From Gammaproteobacteria bacterium (lineage in GTDB: Bacteria > Pseudomonadota > Gammaproteobacteria > Steroidobacterales > PWYM01), in NCBI GenBank assembly GCA_020832005.1, contig JAFIFN010000020.1, positions 1 to 40,315 on the forward strand: DNA of 40,315 nt, given 5' to 3'. Positions within the stretch are counted from its first letter, which is position 1. Each line of letters begins with the position of its first letter. The notes beneath the pieces were generated by a model, which had not been told where the DNA came from, did no database searches, and saw only the letters and a program-made list of their open reading frames with translations. Made by a program: the position numbers and the translations under genes. Shown in pieces: positions 15,910-23,956 of the stretch.

Positions 15910-17682
15910 ATGAAGATTGTGCAACGCTGGTTCGTGTGTCTGGCGATGGGGATAGTGGTTGCGGCGTGTTCCAATGACGAGGCCGCCGAAAATTCCACGA
16001 ATCATCTCGACAGAATTGTCGAGGATGCTTGGCAGTGGATGCTTGAGAATGACATCAACGCGCAGGTGCAGAACGGTGTCAGGGACCTGACGTTCCCGAA
16101 ACAGGGATGGGACGACGTAACCATCGCCGCGGACTTTGCCGCGGGAATTCTGAAACGGATCGAAGCGCTTGATTTCAGCGCTCTGCCGCACGAAGATCAG
16201 ATCGAGGCCCGCGTTCTAGCGAGCCGCATGGATGTGCTGGTTGCGGAGCGCGATTACTACTGGCTCAAACCCTCGCTGACGCCGTACCAGTTCGGCTTTG
16301 CCGTGAATGGCGCCCATACCGTACTACGAGGCTTTAGTTTTCGGGAGTCGGAGGATCTTGACCGCTATCGCCGACTGCTGGATGGCTATGAGAAATTTCT
16401 GGCCGACGCGCTGATCCGAGCCCAGGGGCAGACGGAACGTAGTCTCGCCCCAGCCAAAATCGCCCTTCCGGGAATCCGATCCACGACTGCGGGTCTACGT
16501 GCAGCGGCGGATGCGCTCGTGCCGGTGTCGGATGACCGACTGGCGACGCTTGACGTCAACCGCGATCGCATTGTGGCCTTCCGTGGCAGTGTGGATTACC
16601 TTCTTGTCGAAATCAGGCAACGCTATGACGCCCTTCTGGACTTCGTGGATAACGAGCTTCCCGACCATGCGCCGGATGGCGTCGGCCTTCATCAGTACGA
16701 GGGGGGCGATGCGTACTACCGCCACCTAGTATCTTTGTATACCACTACCGACTGGACTCCAGAGTCGCTCCACGACATCGGGCTTGACATGGTCGCGGAT
16801 CTTGAAGTTCGGATGGCTGCGCTCCGCGAGACAATCGGCTTTGACGGCTCCCATCGCGAATTTCTGAACCACGTGCGAACAGACCCGCGTTTTCTGGCTA
16901 CGTCACCCGAAGACCTTGAGCAACGTTACAACGCATACATCGCCAGAATCGAACCCCTTATCGGAGCTTATTTCCATCGGACCCCGGAAGCGCCGGCGAT
17001 CGTCGCGCGACTCGATCCGGCCCTTGAAGGAGCTGTGACCTATGGCTATTACGAGAGTCCGGAGCCGCCCGGCCGCGTATATGGAACCTATTATTACAAT
17101 GCGTCGAATCTCGATGAACGGCCGCTGATAGTCGCGCCGCCGCTGATGTACCACGAACTTCTGCCGGGACACCATTTTCACATCGCCCGGCAGATTGAAT
17201 CCGAAAGCCTGCATCCTTTCCGCAAAATCATTTCCCTCGATGCCTCCGCCTATAACGAAGGCTGGGCGGAGTATGCGGCCGGGATCCTGGGTAGTGAGAT
17301 GGGGCTGTATGTCGATGCCTACGAAGAATATGGCCGCCTTCTGATGGACATGTTCTTTGCGGTCCGGATCACGGTCGACACGGGCATGAACGCCCTTGGC
17401 TGGCCTATCGAGGAGGCCCGGGAGTTTATGAGTGAGCGTCTGATTACGTCGGATGCGGAAGTACAGACGGAAACCATCCGCTATTCGACCGATCTTCCCG
17501 GGCAGGCGCTGTCCTATGGCATCGGATCCTATCGAATCACGCAGATTCGGGAGAACATGCGGCGCACGCTGGGTGAGGATTTCGACGTGCGGGATTTCCA
17601 TGAAGCGGTCCTGTCTGTGGGGGCTGTACCTCTCGACGTTCTGTCGGATCATGTGGAATGGGTTGCACAGCAGAGTCGCTGA
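15910..17682 (+). CDS. DUF885-family lipoprotein, probable metallopeptidase-like hydrolase
   Basis: This 590-residue protein begins MKIVQRWFVCLAMGIVVAAC, a lipoprotein signal with an AAC lipobox, so it should be lipid-anchored in the envelope. DUF885 proteins resemble zinc carboxypeptidases; their hallmark H-E-x-x-P-G-H is present as HELLPGHH, starting at residue 415, followed by NEGWAEYAAG, which supplies a further Glu. The ATG at 15910 has GAAGAGG 6 bases upstream; the longer frame back to 15844 lacks signal features. Its place after a Tat-exported amidase and a TonB receptor suggests periplasmic peptide or amide trimming. The activity of most DUF885 proteins is not known, so peptidase function is inferred from the motif. 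Confidence 0.88.
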   Translation: MKIVQRWFVCLAMGIVVAACSNDEAAENSTNHLDRIVEDAWQWMLENDINAQVQNGVRDLTFPKQGWDDVTIAADFAAGILKRIEALDFSALPHEDQIEARVLASRMDVLVAERDYYWLKPSLTPYQFGFAVNGAHTVLRGFSFRESEDLDRYRRLLDGYEKFLADALIRAQGQTERSLAPAKIALPGIRSTTAGLRAAADALVPVSDDRLATLDVNRDRIVAFRGSVDYLLVEIRQRYDALLDFVDNELPDHAPDGVGLHQYEGGDAYYRHLVSLYTTTDWTPESLHDIGLDMVADLEVRMAALRETIGFDGSHREFLNHVRTDPRFLATSPEDLEQRYNAYIARIEPLIGAYFHRTPEAPAIVARLDPALEGAVTYGYYESPEPPGRVYGTYYYNASNLDERPLIVAPPLMYHELLPGHHFHIARQIESESLHPFRKIISLDASAYNEGWAEYAAGILGSEMGLYVDAYEEYGRLLMDMFFAVRITVDTGMNALGWPIEEAREFMSERLITSDAEVQTETIRYSTDLPGQALSYGIGSYRITQIRENMRRTLGEDFDVRDFHEAVLSVGAVPLDVLSDHVEWVAQQSR

Positions 17683-17953
17683 CCCGAGGGTTACTGTGTC
17701 CTGTGAGCCGGTCGGTCAGTGATTAGGAGATTCGCAATCATCGTTGGCCTGCCGAGGTTGATTCGCGCAGGCACTGCCCGGCCGTCACATGAACTTCGCG
17801 GTTGCGTGCAAGCTGATTGACATCAGATCGAGGGTTATTTGACTTCGGCCGACAGTCGCGTTGTGGAAACCGTGAATATCGAACTGCTTGATCAGCACAT
17901 CCACCGGTGGATCGCAGAACATAAGGTCCGGTGACCGCACGGGAGACCCGAGG
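17683..17953. other. Convergent intergenic region between DUF885 and sigma genes
   Basis: This 271-bp region separates the plus-strand DUF885 gene from the end of the minus-strand sigma factor gene. A 31-codon frame (17839-17934, plus, TTG start after GAGGG) looks weakly coding but has no recognised relatives. No T-tailed terminator was seen. Confidence 0.35.
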
Positions 17954-18517
17954 TCATTTACCTTCGGCGTTTGCTGCAGATCTGATGGCCCGAAGGGCAG
18001 CGCTGATAAGCTTTTCGACCATGCTGATCGAGACATCAATCCGACAGGCGATTTCCGAGTAGCTTAATCCATCCAGGCGACTCATCCAGAAAGCCTGGCG
18101 CGATTTGTCATTGAGTCCGTCCAGTGCGGCGAGCATCGTGTCCAGTCGCTCCTGATCCTCGGCGCGTGTAGCCGGATCGAGACTGTGATCTGGTGGAATT
18201 TCCCAATCTTCCCCGCTGCTGGCCTGTGCCAAGCGGGTGCTCAGGCGCCGGGAGCGGTCACATAGCAGATTGCGGGCAATTGTGAAGATAAACGCCTTGT
18301 CGCACAGAATTCGTTCCACACTGCTCACTCGAACAAGACGCAAATAGACTTCCTGGGAGAAATCCTCCACGTCTGCAATATTTCCCAGTTTGCGCATCAA
18401 GAAGCTGCGCAATGCGCTGTCGAAATTCTGATGTAGGTACTGCACGAAGCAGGAGCCGGACTTCGCGCTCTTTTCCTCTGAACTTCTGATGAGGAAATCC
18501 TGTGGTACTGCCGCCAT
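17954..18517 (-). CDS. ECF-type RNA polymerase sigma factor (FecI-like)
   Basis: This 187-residue sigma-70 family protein has region 2 (ADVEDFSQEVYLRLVRV, then KAFIFTIARNLLCDRSRR) and region 4 (LSYSEIACRIDVSISMVEKL), the helix-turn-helix that reads the -35 element. The arrangement resembles FecI-type ECF sigmas, which usually direct transcription of TonB-receptor or stress genes. The ATG at 18517 is chosen because GGAGGAG lies 6 bases upstream; an in-frame start 40 codons earlier has no such site. No FecR-like anti-sigma gene is adjacent, so control may be transcriptional, perhaps by the TetR protein encoded just upstream. Two inverted repeats lie about 70-105 bp before its start. Confidence 0.9.
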   Translation of the reverse strand: MAAVPQDFLIRSSEEKSAKSGSCFVQYLHQNFDSALRSFLMRKLGNIADVEDFSQEVYLRLVRVSSVERILCDKAFIFTIARNLLCDRSRRLSTRLAQASSGEDWEIPPDHSLDPATRAEDQERLDTMLAALDGLNDKSRQAFWMSRLDGLSYSEIACRIDVSISMVEKLISAALRAIRSAANAEGK

Positions 18518-18588
18518 GATCCGCTCCTCCACTGGAAACGAACGGGTGATGCCGATGTCGGCACGGACGTCATCGTACAGGCACCAAC

Positions 18589-18602
18589 ATACATCACTGT
18601 AT
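18589..18602. promoter_or_regulatory. Inverted repeat between tetR and sigma genes (site 1)
   Basis: ATACA-TCAC-TGTAT has 5-bp inverted arms around a 4-base spacer. Its centre is 21 bp (two helical turns) from the centre of the palindrome at 18611-18622. The A/T-rich sequence and likely -10 hexamer (TACAGT, minus strand) overlap it, so a bound protein could block sigma-gene transcription. Confidence 0.45.
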
Positions 18603-18610
18603 CTTGTCTG

Positions 18611-18622
18611 TACACTAGTGTA
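18611..18622. promoter_or_regulatory. Perfect palindrome between tetR and sigma genes (site 2)
   Basis: TACACTAGTGTA is a perfect 12-bp palindrome about 100 bp upstream of the ECF sigma start and 51 bp beyond the tetR stop codon. Symmetric ACAC/GTGT sites of this size are typical of TetR-family operators, so the adjacent TetR protein is the natural candidate ligand. Binding is inferred. Confidence 0.5.
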
Positions 18623-18673
18623 TGGAATTAATTGCACGGACGCCTGTGTCGACGCCCGGCTGGCCGTGGCGGA

Positions 18674-19279
18674 TCAATCTTCGGAGGAGGTCTTGCCGGT
18701 CAGAATCTGGATATACAGCGGCAGCATCTTGCGCCGCTGCTCCTGCGTCTCTCCCAGCCCGAGCAGGTAATAGCCAATCTGGTGGAAATAGGTGATCCGT
18801 GCCCGGATAAAAGCTTCATCGTCGTGGTAGCCCATATCCAAGAATATCTTCTTGAGCACCCCAATACGGTGGTTGTCCACACGCTTGACCGCTGCTTCTG
18901 CCCGATCAGAGGTCCGCGCCCATTCACGTACTGCGGAGTCATGGGCAGGGCTGTACGCTTTTTCTTCGACCCAGATCTGAATCAAGGCCGAAAACTCCCG
19001 CATGCCGTTGGCCTGATCGCGGCCAAGTGTTCCTTCAAACAGAGCGGTAGTTTCCTCTTCCCACGCCTGCAGTAGCGAATCGAGAAGATCGGCGCGATCT
19101 GTGAAATGCCAGTAGAAGCCCCCCCGTGTGACGTTCAATGCGTTTGCAAGCCGTTCGACTTTCACGGAATCGATGCCTCCCGAGATCAGCGCCGCACGGG
19201 CGGCCGCCAGCCAGTCTTGCCGGCTCAGACGAAGCTTACTCGAATCATGACGTTTCCGACGTGGCATAGTCTCGTTCAC
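18674..19279 (-). CDS. TetR/AcrR family transcriptional regulator
   Basis: This 201-residue one-domain-plus-ligand-pocket repressor has an N-terminal helix-turn-helix (about residues 35-65: GIDSVKVERLANALNVTRGG, FYWHFTDRADLLDSLL), the standard TetR motif. The remaining helices form the effector and dimer domain, whose ligand cannot be predicted. It lies between the sigma gene downstream and the DPP IV-like peptidase gene upstream, all on the minus strand. Palindromes occur both downstream (18589-18622) and in its own promoter (19286-19296), consistent with control of the sigma gene and of itself. The start ATG at 19279 has only a weak ribosome-binding site. Confidence 0.92.
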   Translation of the reverse strand: MNETMPRRKRHDSSKLRLSRQDWLAAARAALISGGIDSVKVERLANALNVTRGGFYWHFTDRADLLDSLLQAWEEETTALFEGTLGRDQANGMREFSALIQIWVEEKAYSPAHDSAVREWARTSDRAEAAVKRVDNHRIGVLKKIFLDMGYHDDEAFIRARITYFHQIGYYLLGLGETQEQRRKMLPLYIQILTGKTSSED

Positions 19280-19285
19280 TGAACC

Positions 19286-19327
19286 GCTAGCCTAGCAAGT
19301 ATAAGGCGCTCAGCCACCAAGTCCCAA
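19286..19327 (-). promoter_or_regulatory. Likely tetR promoter with overlapping palindrome
   Basis: Read on the minus strand, TTGGGA (19322-19327) and TATACT (19298-19303) are separated by 18 bp and form a plausible sigma-70 promoter. GCTAG-G-CTAGC (19286-19296) is a perfect inverted repeat covering the predicted transcription start, only 6 bp before the tetR ATG. This layout suits autorepression. Confidence 0.45.
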
Positions 19328-19499
19328 GCGATGCGGGTCAGTTGTGGGTCTTTCCAATGCCTGGCAGACATGGCTTCAAGAAGGGGCCGAAGCGTCCGCC
19401 TGTTCTGAGCCGTCCACCTTCAAACTTCGCGCCTAGTAAAGCACTACACGCGCTGAACGTGCATTGTCATCTGGAAGAAAGTCGGCAGATTTCGCTTTC

Positions 19500-21980
19500 T
19501 CATTCGGCCGTTCCCGGCCCCAAGATTGAAAAGTCTGGGGGTTGCGCGCCCATTACGTGTTCCACCAGATAGTCCCAAAGGCGTCGCTGGAAGTACGGTT
19601 CCGGCGTGTAGTAGTGCGTACGATTGGGAAGGTACAATACGTCGAAGTTGCGGTCTGCCTTGACCAATGCATCCATCAACTGAACAGCCTGCGCCGGGTG
19701 CACGTTCTCGTCGAGTTCGCCGTATACAATCAGCAGGCGTCCTTGTTTGAGCTGGCCGACGAGGGGCGCGTTGCCAATCGCCGCGATAGTGTCCGGCACC
19801 GCGTCTGGCGTCGGACGGGTGACCGAGCCGCCGCCGTAATCAGGGCGGCCGACGAAGATTTCGAAGCCCGGGTAGCTCCACTGGTAGCCGTGCAGTCCAG
19901 CGGAGGCTACCGCCGCGTCGTAGAAATCGTTGTGCTGCAGGATCGCCCGTGCTGCGTGGTACCCGCCCCACGAGTGACCCCAGACACCGACTCGTGAAAG
20001 ATCCATGTAAGGCCGCGATGCCGCAAGTTCTTCCAGTGCGGCACGGTGGTCATTCAACGGTTCCGTGCCGTGCCCTTGGCCACGGCTTACGTCCTGAAAC
20101 GCCAATGAACGGTACGGCGTGCCGCGGCCGTCGACGGTGACGACAAGAAAGCCCAGGCTCGCCAGTGCCGCGCGATTGTACTGCCCAAGACCGCTGAAGC
20201 TGGCGGCGTAGTTTGCTGGCGCTACAGTTACCTGCGGGCCGGCGTACAGAGCGTTTATGACTGGGTAGCGACGATCGGGATCGAAATCCGGCGGGTAGTA
20301 GATCGCGCCCCACACCGTAGTCTCCCCATCGGCGGCGGTGGCGGATACGCGTTGGGGCGGGCTGTACCCGGCCGCCTCCAGAGCGGTGACGTCGGCACGC
20401 TCGAGCTCCGCAATCACATGGCCATCTTCGGTGCTGCGCAGTACGCTGACCGGGGGTTCGCTTAACGTCGAATAGATGTCCACGAAGAAGCGCCCGTCGG
20501 GGGAGAAGTGCGACGGCGGCATCTGCAAGCCGAAGACGCTTCGGATCAAGAATGACGGCGCCCCGTCCAGCTGGTGGTCGGCCGGTTCCGGCGTCAGCAG
20601 GCGGAGGCTGGACCCGTCCAAGTTTACGCTGTACACCCGGCGCTGGTAGGGATCGCCAGGTTCGCGGCCCCCGGCCGTAAAGTACACACGATTGGTCACT
20701 TCGTCCACATGCAATACATCGTGTACTGTCCAGTCGCCGGATGTCAGCTGACTCACGACTTCGCCGGTGCGTAGATTGATGCGATACAGGTGACCCCACC
20801 CGCTGCGCTCCGAAAACCACAATGCTTCCGCACCGTCCTTCAATAGCCGTACATTCGGCTCGTTGTACAGTGCCGCATTCAAACGGCTCATGGTCGGCGA
20901 GGATGATTCGAATGCGATGCGAGTCCGGGCGCCGGAATACTCAAGTACCTGCAAACTCCTACTGCCGTAGTCGTGAGCCAACATGTAAAGTCGGGTGCTG
21001 TCGGCACTCCAGCCGATCACGCCCGCCGGCGCGACGTCGAAGCCGTCCCCGGCATCGATGCGCGTGTGCGAGCCGTTGGCGAGGTCGAATACATAGCTTT
21101 CCAGAGGCGGCAACTCGTCGCCAAGCAGCGGAATGCGCAACTGATATAACTTGGGCCGCACTGAACCATCCAGCGGCGCCCACTCGATGAACGGATACAC
21201 GCCGACGTCGCGCTCGTCGATACGAGTGGTTACCAGCAGTCGAGAGTCGGGCGACCAGAACGACGCGTAGGGCGGTTTGGCCAAGCGCTCGCGTCGTTCC
21301 GGGATAGCCGCCAGACTGCTGTCGGGTGTCTTGCCCCATGCGTAGTGCGCTTCGCCGTCGCTCGTGAGCGCACGTTCCTCGCCCGTTTGCAGGTTGCGGA
21401 TCCACAGGTTGTGATCCCGCGTGAAGGCTGCGAGATAGTTGTTCGGCGAGGCCAGCAGACCTGGCTGCAGTACCGGTGCATCGTCAACCCGGCATAGTGA
21501 GGGCTGGAGCGAGCATGAGATCGATTCGCCGCCGGCTGTACCTTGAACCGTATCCGCGGCGGCATCGTACTCGGTAACCTGCAGCGTCAAGCCAGGGTCA
21601 GCCTCGTCGATGCCGGTTGCAGCATTCACCGCGCGCGCCAGCTCCGCGTGGTCGAAAAGTGGTCGCTGCTCGCCGGAGTCAGTGCTGACGTGGATGTACT
21701 CGAAGCCATCGTCTCCTTCGCGCTGGAACCACAATGAGTTCCCGCCCTCCATCCAGTGTGGCGTCACCGCTACGTTTCGTACTATCGCGCGCAGCCGCAT
21801 GTCATCGAGTTCGAATGCGCTGGAATACTCGGCCGGGCCCGGACCTACCGGCGGATTCTCCGTGGCCGTAGGAACGCGCTCTGACGTTTGTACAGAACAT
21901 GCAGCCTGGAAAACGCTTAGCAGCGCGGCGAAGACCACCAACGGCATTTCGGCGGCATTTACATCCTTCTTTGTTCGCAT
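19500..21980 (-). CDS. S9-family (dipeptidyl peptidase IV-like) lipoprotein peptidase
   Basis: This 826-residue serine peptidase starts with a lipoprotein signal (MRTKKDVNAAEMPLVVFAAL, lipobox ending QAAC), so it is envelope anchored. Residues about 70-560 form the beta-propeller (repeated W.sPDsR..-like strands, YAWGKTPDSS, GVIGWSADSTRLY). The C-terminal alpha/beta-hydrolase domain carries S670 (GHSWGGY), D757 (YGELDENVHP) and H789 (LPNRTHYY). DPP IV relatives remove N-terminal dipeptides, often after Pro. The ATG at 21980 is chosen for its signal peptide and GGAG site; an upstream start at 22160 adds 60 residues without features. It is divergent from a small membrane protein and an SSS symporter, suggesting periplasmic cleavage followed by uptake of products. 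Confidence 0.92.
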   Translation of the reverse strand: MRTKKDVNAAEMPLVVFAALLSVFQAACSVQTSERVPTATENPPVGPGPAEYSSAFELDDMRLRAIVRNVAVTPHWMEGGNSLWFQREGDDGFEYIHVSTDSGEQRPLFDHAELARAVNAATGIDEADPGLTLQVTEYDAAADTVQGTAGGESISCSLQPSLCRVDDAPVLQPGLLASPNNYLAAFTRDHNLWIRNLQTGEERALTSDGEAHYAWGKTPDSSLAAIPERRERLAKPPYASFWSPDSRLLVTTRIDERDVGVYPFIEWAPLDGSVRPKLYQLRIPLLGDELPPLESYVFDLANGSHTRIDAGDGFDVAPAGVIGWSADSTRLYMLAHDYGSRSLQVLEYSGARTRIAFESSSPTMSRLNAALYNEPNVRLLKDGAEALWFSERSGWGHLYRINLRTGEVVSQLTSGDWTVHDVLHVDEVTNRVYFTAGGREPGDPYQRRVYSVNLDGSSLRLLTPEPADHQLDGAPSFLIRSVFGLQMPPSHFSPDGRFFVDIYSTLSEPPVSVLRSTEDGHVIAELERADVTALEAAGYSPPQRVSATAADGETTVWGAIYYPPDFDPDRRYPVINALYAGPQVTVAPANYAASFSGLGQYNRAALASLGFLVVTVDGRGTPYRSLAFQDVSRGQGHGTEPLNDHRAALEELAASRPYMDLSRVGVWGHSWGGYHAARAILQHNDFYDAAVASAGLHGYQWSYPGFEIFVGRPDYGGGSVTRPTPDAVPDTIAAIGNAPLVGQLKQGRLLIVYGELDENVHPAQAVQLMDALVKADRNFDVLYLPNRTHYYTPEPYFQRRLWDYLVEHVMGAQPPDFSILGPGTAE

Positions 21981-22159
21981 GTGAATCTCCAACGCCCAAA
22001 CATTAGAGACGCGGGCGCGGCGTGAGACCTCACCAGGCAAATCCAGCTGCAGATGACGTTGCAAGTGCGTCTTGAGGCTTTCTCGATCGTGACTAGCCAT
22101 CGGTCGTCGTCGCGGCAGCCCTGTCATGGTGTAATTGACGGACAGCCGGCCACGCTGCA

Positions 22160-22184
22160 AGCTTCACCCATGTGCTGTGAAGCT
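22160..22184. promoter_or_regulatory. 8-9-8 inverted repeat upstream of the SSS transporter operon
   Basis: AGCTTCAC (22160-22167) and GTGAAGCT (22177-22184) are perfect 8-bp inverted arms with a 9-base spacer, ending 15 bp before the 22200 start codon and lying in the divergent region shared with the peptidase gene. It may be an operator for a dimeric regulator, or a hairpin in the leader that affects translation. Confidence 0.4.
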
Positions 22185-22199
22185 CCTGAGTGATTCCCA

Positions 22200-22475
22200 A
22201 TGACGACAAAAGCCGTCCGTCGCGGCGTAGTTTCCTTTTTCTTGGTTTACCTGCTCGCCGTGACATGGCCATTGGCTACCTTGTTTGGTTCAGCCGAACC
22301 GATGATCCTGGGGCTGCCTTTTTCTATGGCCTGGGTCACCGCGTGGATTTTGATGGGCTTTGTCGCCCTGTTGATCCTCGATCATTTTGAATGCCGGGAA
22401 GAGGATCGCGACCAGAAGCAGCGGGGTGTTGAGTATCGAGATCCACAGGTCCGCACTCGGGACGTCAGTCGCTGA
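22200..22475 (+). CDS. Small membrane protein, probable SSS transporter partner
   Basis: This 91-residue protein has two predicted membrane helices (about residues 10-30, VSFFLVYLLAVTWPLATLF, and 38-62, GLPFSMAWVTAWILMGFVAL) and a charged C-terminal tail. Small two-helix proteins of the DUF3311/DUF485 type are regularly encoded directly before sodium:solute symporters and are thought to assist them. Its stop overlaps the symporter start by one base (TGATG), so the two are translationally coupled. I recognise the architecture and context rather than a specific family signature. The ribosome-binding site is weak. Confidence 0.75.
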   Translation: MTTKAVRRGVVSFFLVYLLAVTWPLATLFGSAEPMILGLPFSMAWVTAWILMGFVALLILDHFECREEDRDQKQRGVEYRDPQVRTRDVSR

Positions 22476-23956
22476 TGGATCAGTGGATTGTCGTGTCCAC
22501 GATTGTTGCCGCCTATCTCGGACTGACCCTGTGGATCGGCCTGCGTGCCGGTCGCGGCACCTCGCCCACGGTGGATGGCTATGTCGCAGGCGATCGCAAT
22601 TTCGGTCTGCTTGTCATGTACTTCATCACCGGCGCGACCGTATTTTCCGCGTTTGCGTTTCTGGGCGGGCCGGGCTGGGCCTATTCGAGGGGCGCAGCAG
22701 CATTCTACATCCTGTCCTACGGCGTACTTGGCATTGCGCCCTGGTACGTGATCGGGCCGAAAGTGGCACGCGTCGGGCGGCGCTTCGGTTACGTCACCCA
22801 GGCGCAGTTCCTGGTCGGGCGCTTTCCATCGAAAAGCTTGTCGATGCTGATCGCACTGGTCAGCGTGACTGCCCTGATTCCCTATATCACGCTGCAGATG
22901 CGCGGGGCCGGTATCGTCATCGAGGCGGTCACCGAAGGCTACGTGCCACTATGGGCCGGCGCGGCGATTGCCTACGGCATCGTGCTAGTCTACGTGCTCG
23001 TCAGCGGAGTCACCGCAGTGGGCTGGACCAACACCTTCCAAGGCATGTTCATGGTGATCATTGCCTGGGTGCTAGGCATCTATTTGCCGTATTCACTCTA
23101 TGGTGGAATTGGCCCGATGTTCACTCAGATTCTGGCTGAGCGGCCGGAATTGCTGGAACTGCCAGGTCTGACTGCCGCCGGAACATCGTGGAACTGGGGC
23201 GGCTACACCAGCGCCATTCTGATCAGCGCGATCGGTCTGACCATGTGGCCACATCTATTCATGAAAGCCTTTACCGCGCGCGACGAACGCATCATCCGGC
23301 GCACCGTTGTGCTGTTTCCAACCTTCCAGCTTTTCCTCGTGCCAGTCTTTCTGATCGGCTTTGCCGGGGTGCTGTATGTGGAAGCGCTGGCCCAGCCCGA
23401 CTTCATCCTGCCGCATCTGATACTAACTGTGCAATTGCCCGTCATCGTGGTTGGTCTTTTCTGCGCCGGTGCGCTGTCGGCATCCATGTCCACCGGTGAC
23501 GCCCTGCTGCATGCCACCGCTTCCGTGGTCGTCGAAGACGGAGTACGGCCCTTTGTAGAGATGAGCGAGCATACCCAGCGGCTGCTAATCCGGGTGTTGA
23601 TTGTGCTGGCCGGTGGGGTCTCGTATTACTTTGCCGTGACCGAGGGCGTTTCACTGGTAGTGCTGCTGCTAACCTCCTACGGGGTGATCGCCCAGCTGGC
23701 GCCGCCCGTGGTAGCGGCCCTGTTCTGGAAGCGTGCGACCACCGCCGGAGCCCTGTCGGGCCTGGTCAGCGGTGCGGTGGTGACGCTGTTTTTCTTCTTC
23801 AATGCGGAGCTGCGACCATTCGAGGTTCACGAGGGCCTGCTTGGCCTGCTGGCGCATCTGCCGGTGCTGGTGCTGGTGTCGCTGCTGACCCCAGCCCAGG
23901 CAGAAGCGCATGTGGACGAGTTCGTCGATCCGCCGCCCAGCCGCAGTCGTCGATAA
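22475..23956 (+). CDS. Sodium:solute symporter (SSS) family transporter
   Basis: This 493-residue inner-membrane protein has about 13 membrane helices in the SSS (LeuT-fold) pattern. Family features include VDGYVAGDRNFGLLVMYF near the N-terminus, GWTNTFQGMFMVIIAWVLG in the middle, and LSASMSTGDALLHATAS, the conserved region contributing the second sodium site. Members import sugars, organic acids, amino acids or short peptides with sodium. It is translationally coupled to the small membrane protein before it and divergent from a DPP IV-like peptidase, so peptide-derived amino acids or dipeptides are possible substrates. The polar C-terminus ends DEFVDPPPSRSRR. The family is secure and the substrate inferred. 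Confidence 0.92.
   Translation: MDQWIVVSTIVAAYLGLTLWIGLRAGRGTSPTVDGYVAGDRNFGLLVMYFITGATVFSAFAFLGGPGWAYSRGAAAFYILSYGVLGIAPWYVIGPKVARVGRRFGYVTQAQFLVGRFPSKSLSMLIALVSVTALIPYITLQMRGAGIVIEAVTEGYVPLWAGAAIAYGIVLVYVLVSGVTAVGWTNTFQGMFMVIIAWVLGIYLPYSLYGGIGPMFTQILAERPELLELPGLTAAGTSWNWGGYTSAILISAIGLTMWPHLFMKAFTARDERIIRRTVVLFPTFQLFLVPVFLIGFAGVLYVEALAQPDFILPHLILTVQLPVIVVGLFCAGALSASMSTGDALLHATASVVVEDGVRPFVEMSEHTQRLLIRVLIVLAGGVSYYFAVTEGVSLVVLLLTSYGVIAQLAPPVVAALFWKRATTAGALSGLVSGAVVTLFFFFNAELRPFEVHEGLLGLLAHLPVLVLVSLLTPAQAEAHVDEFVDPPPSRSRR

Noticed and set aside
17839..17934. 31-codon gene with TTG start after GAGGG
   Set aside because: It is too short, with no recognised relatives and no context; noted only within the intergenic entry.
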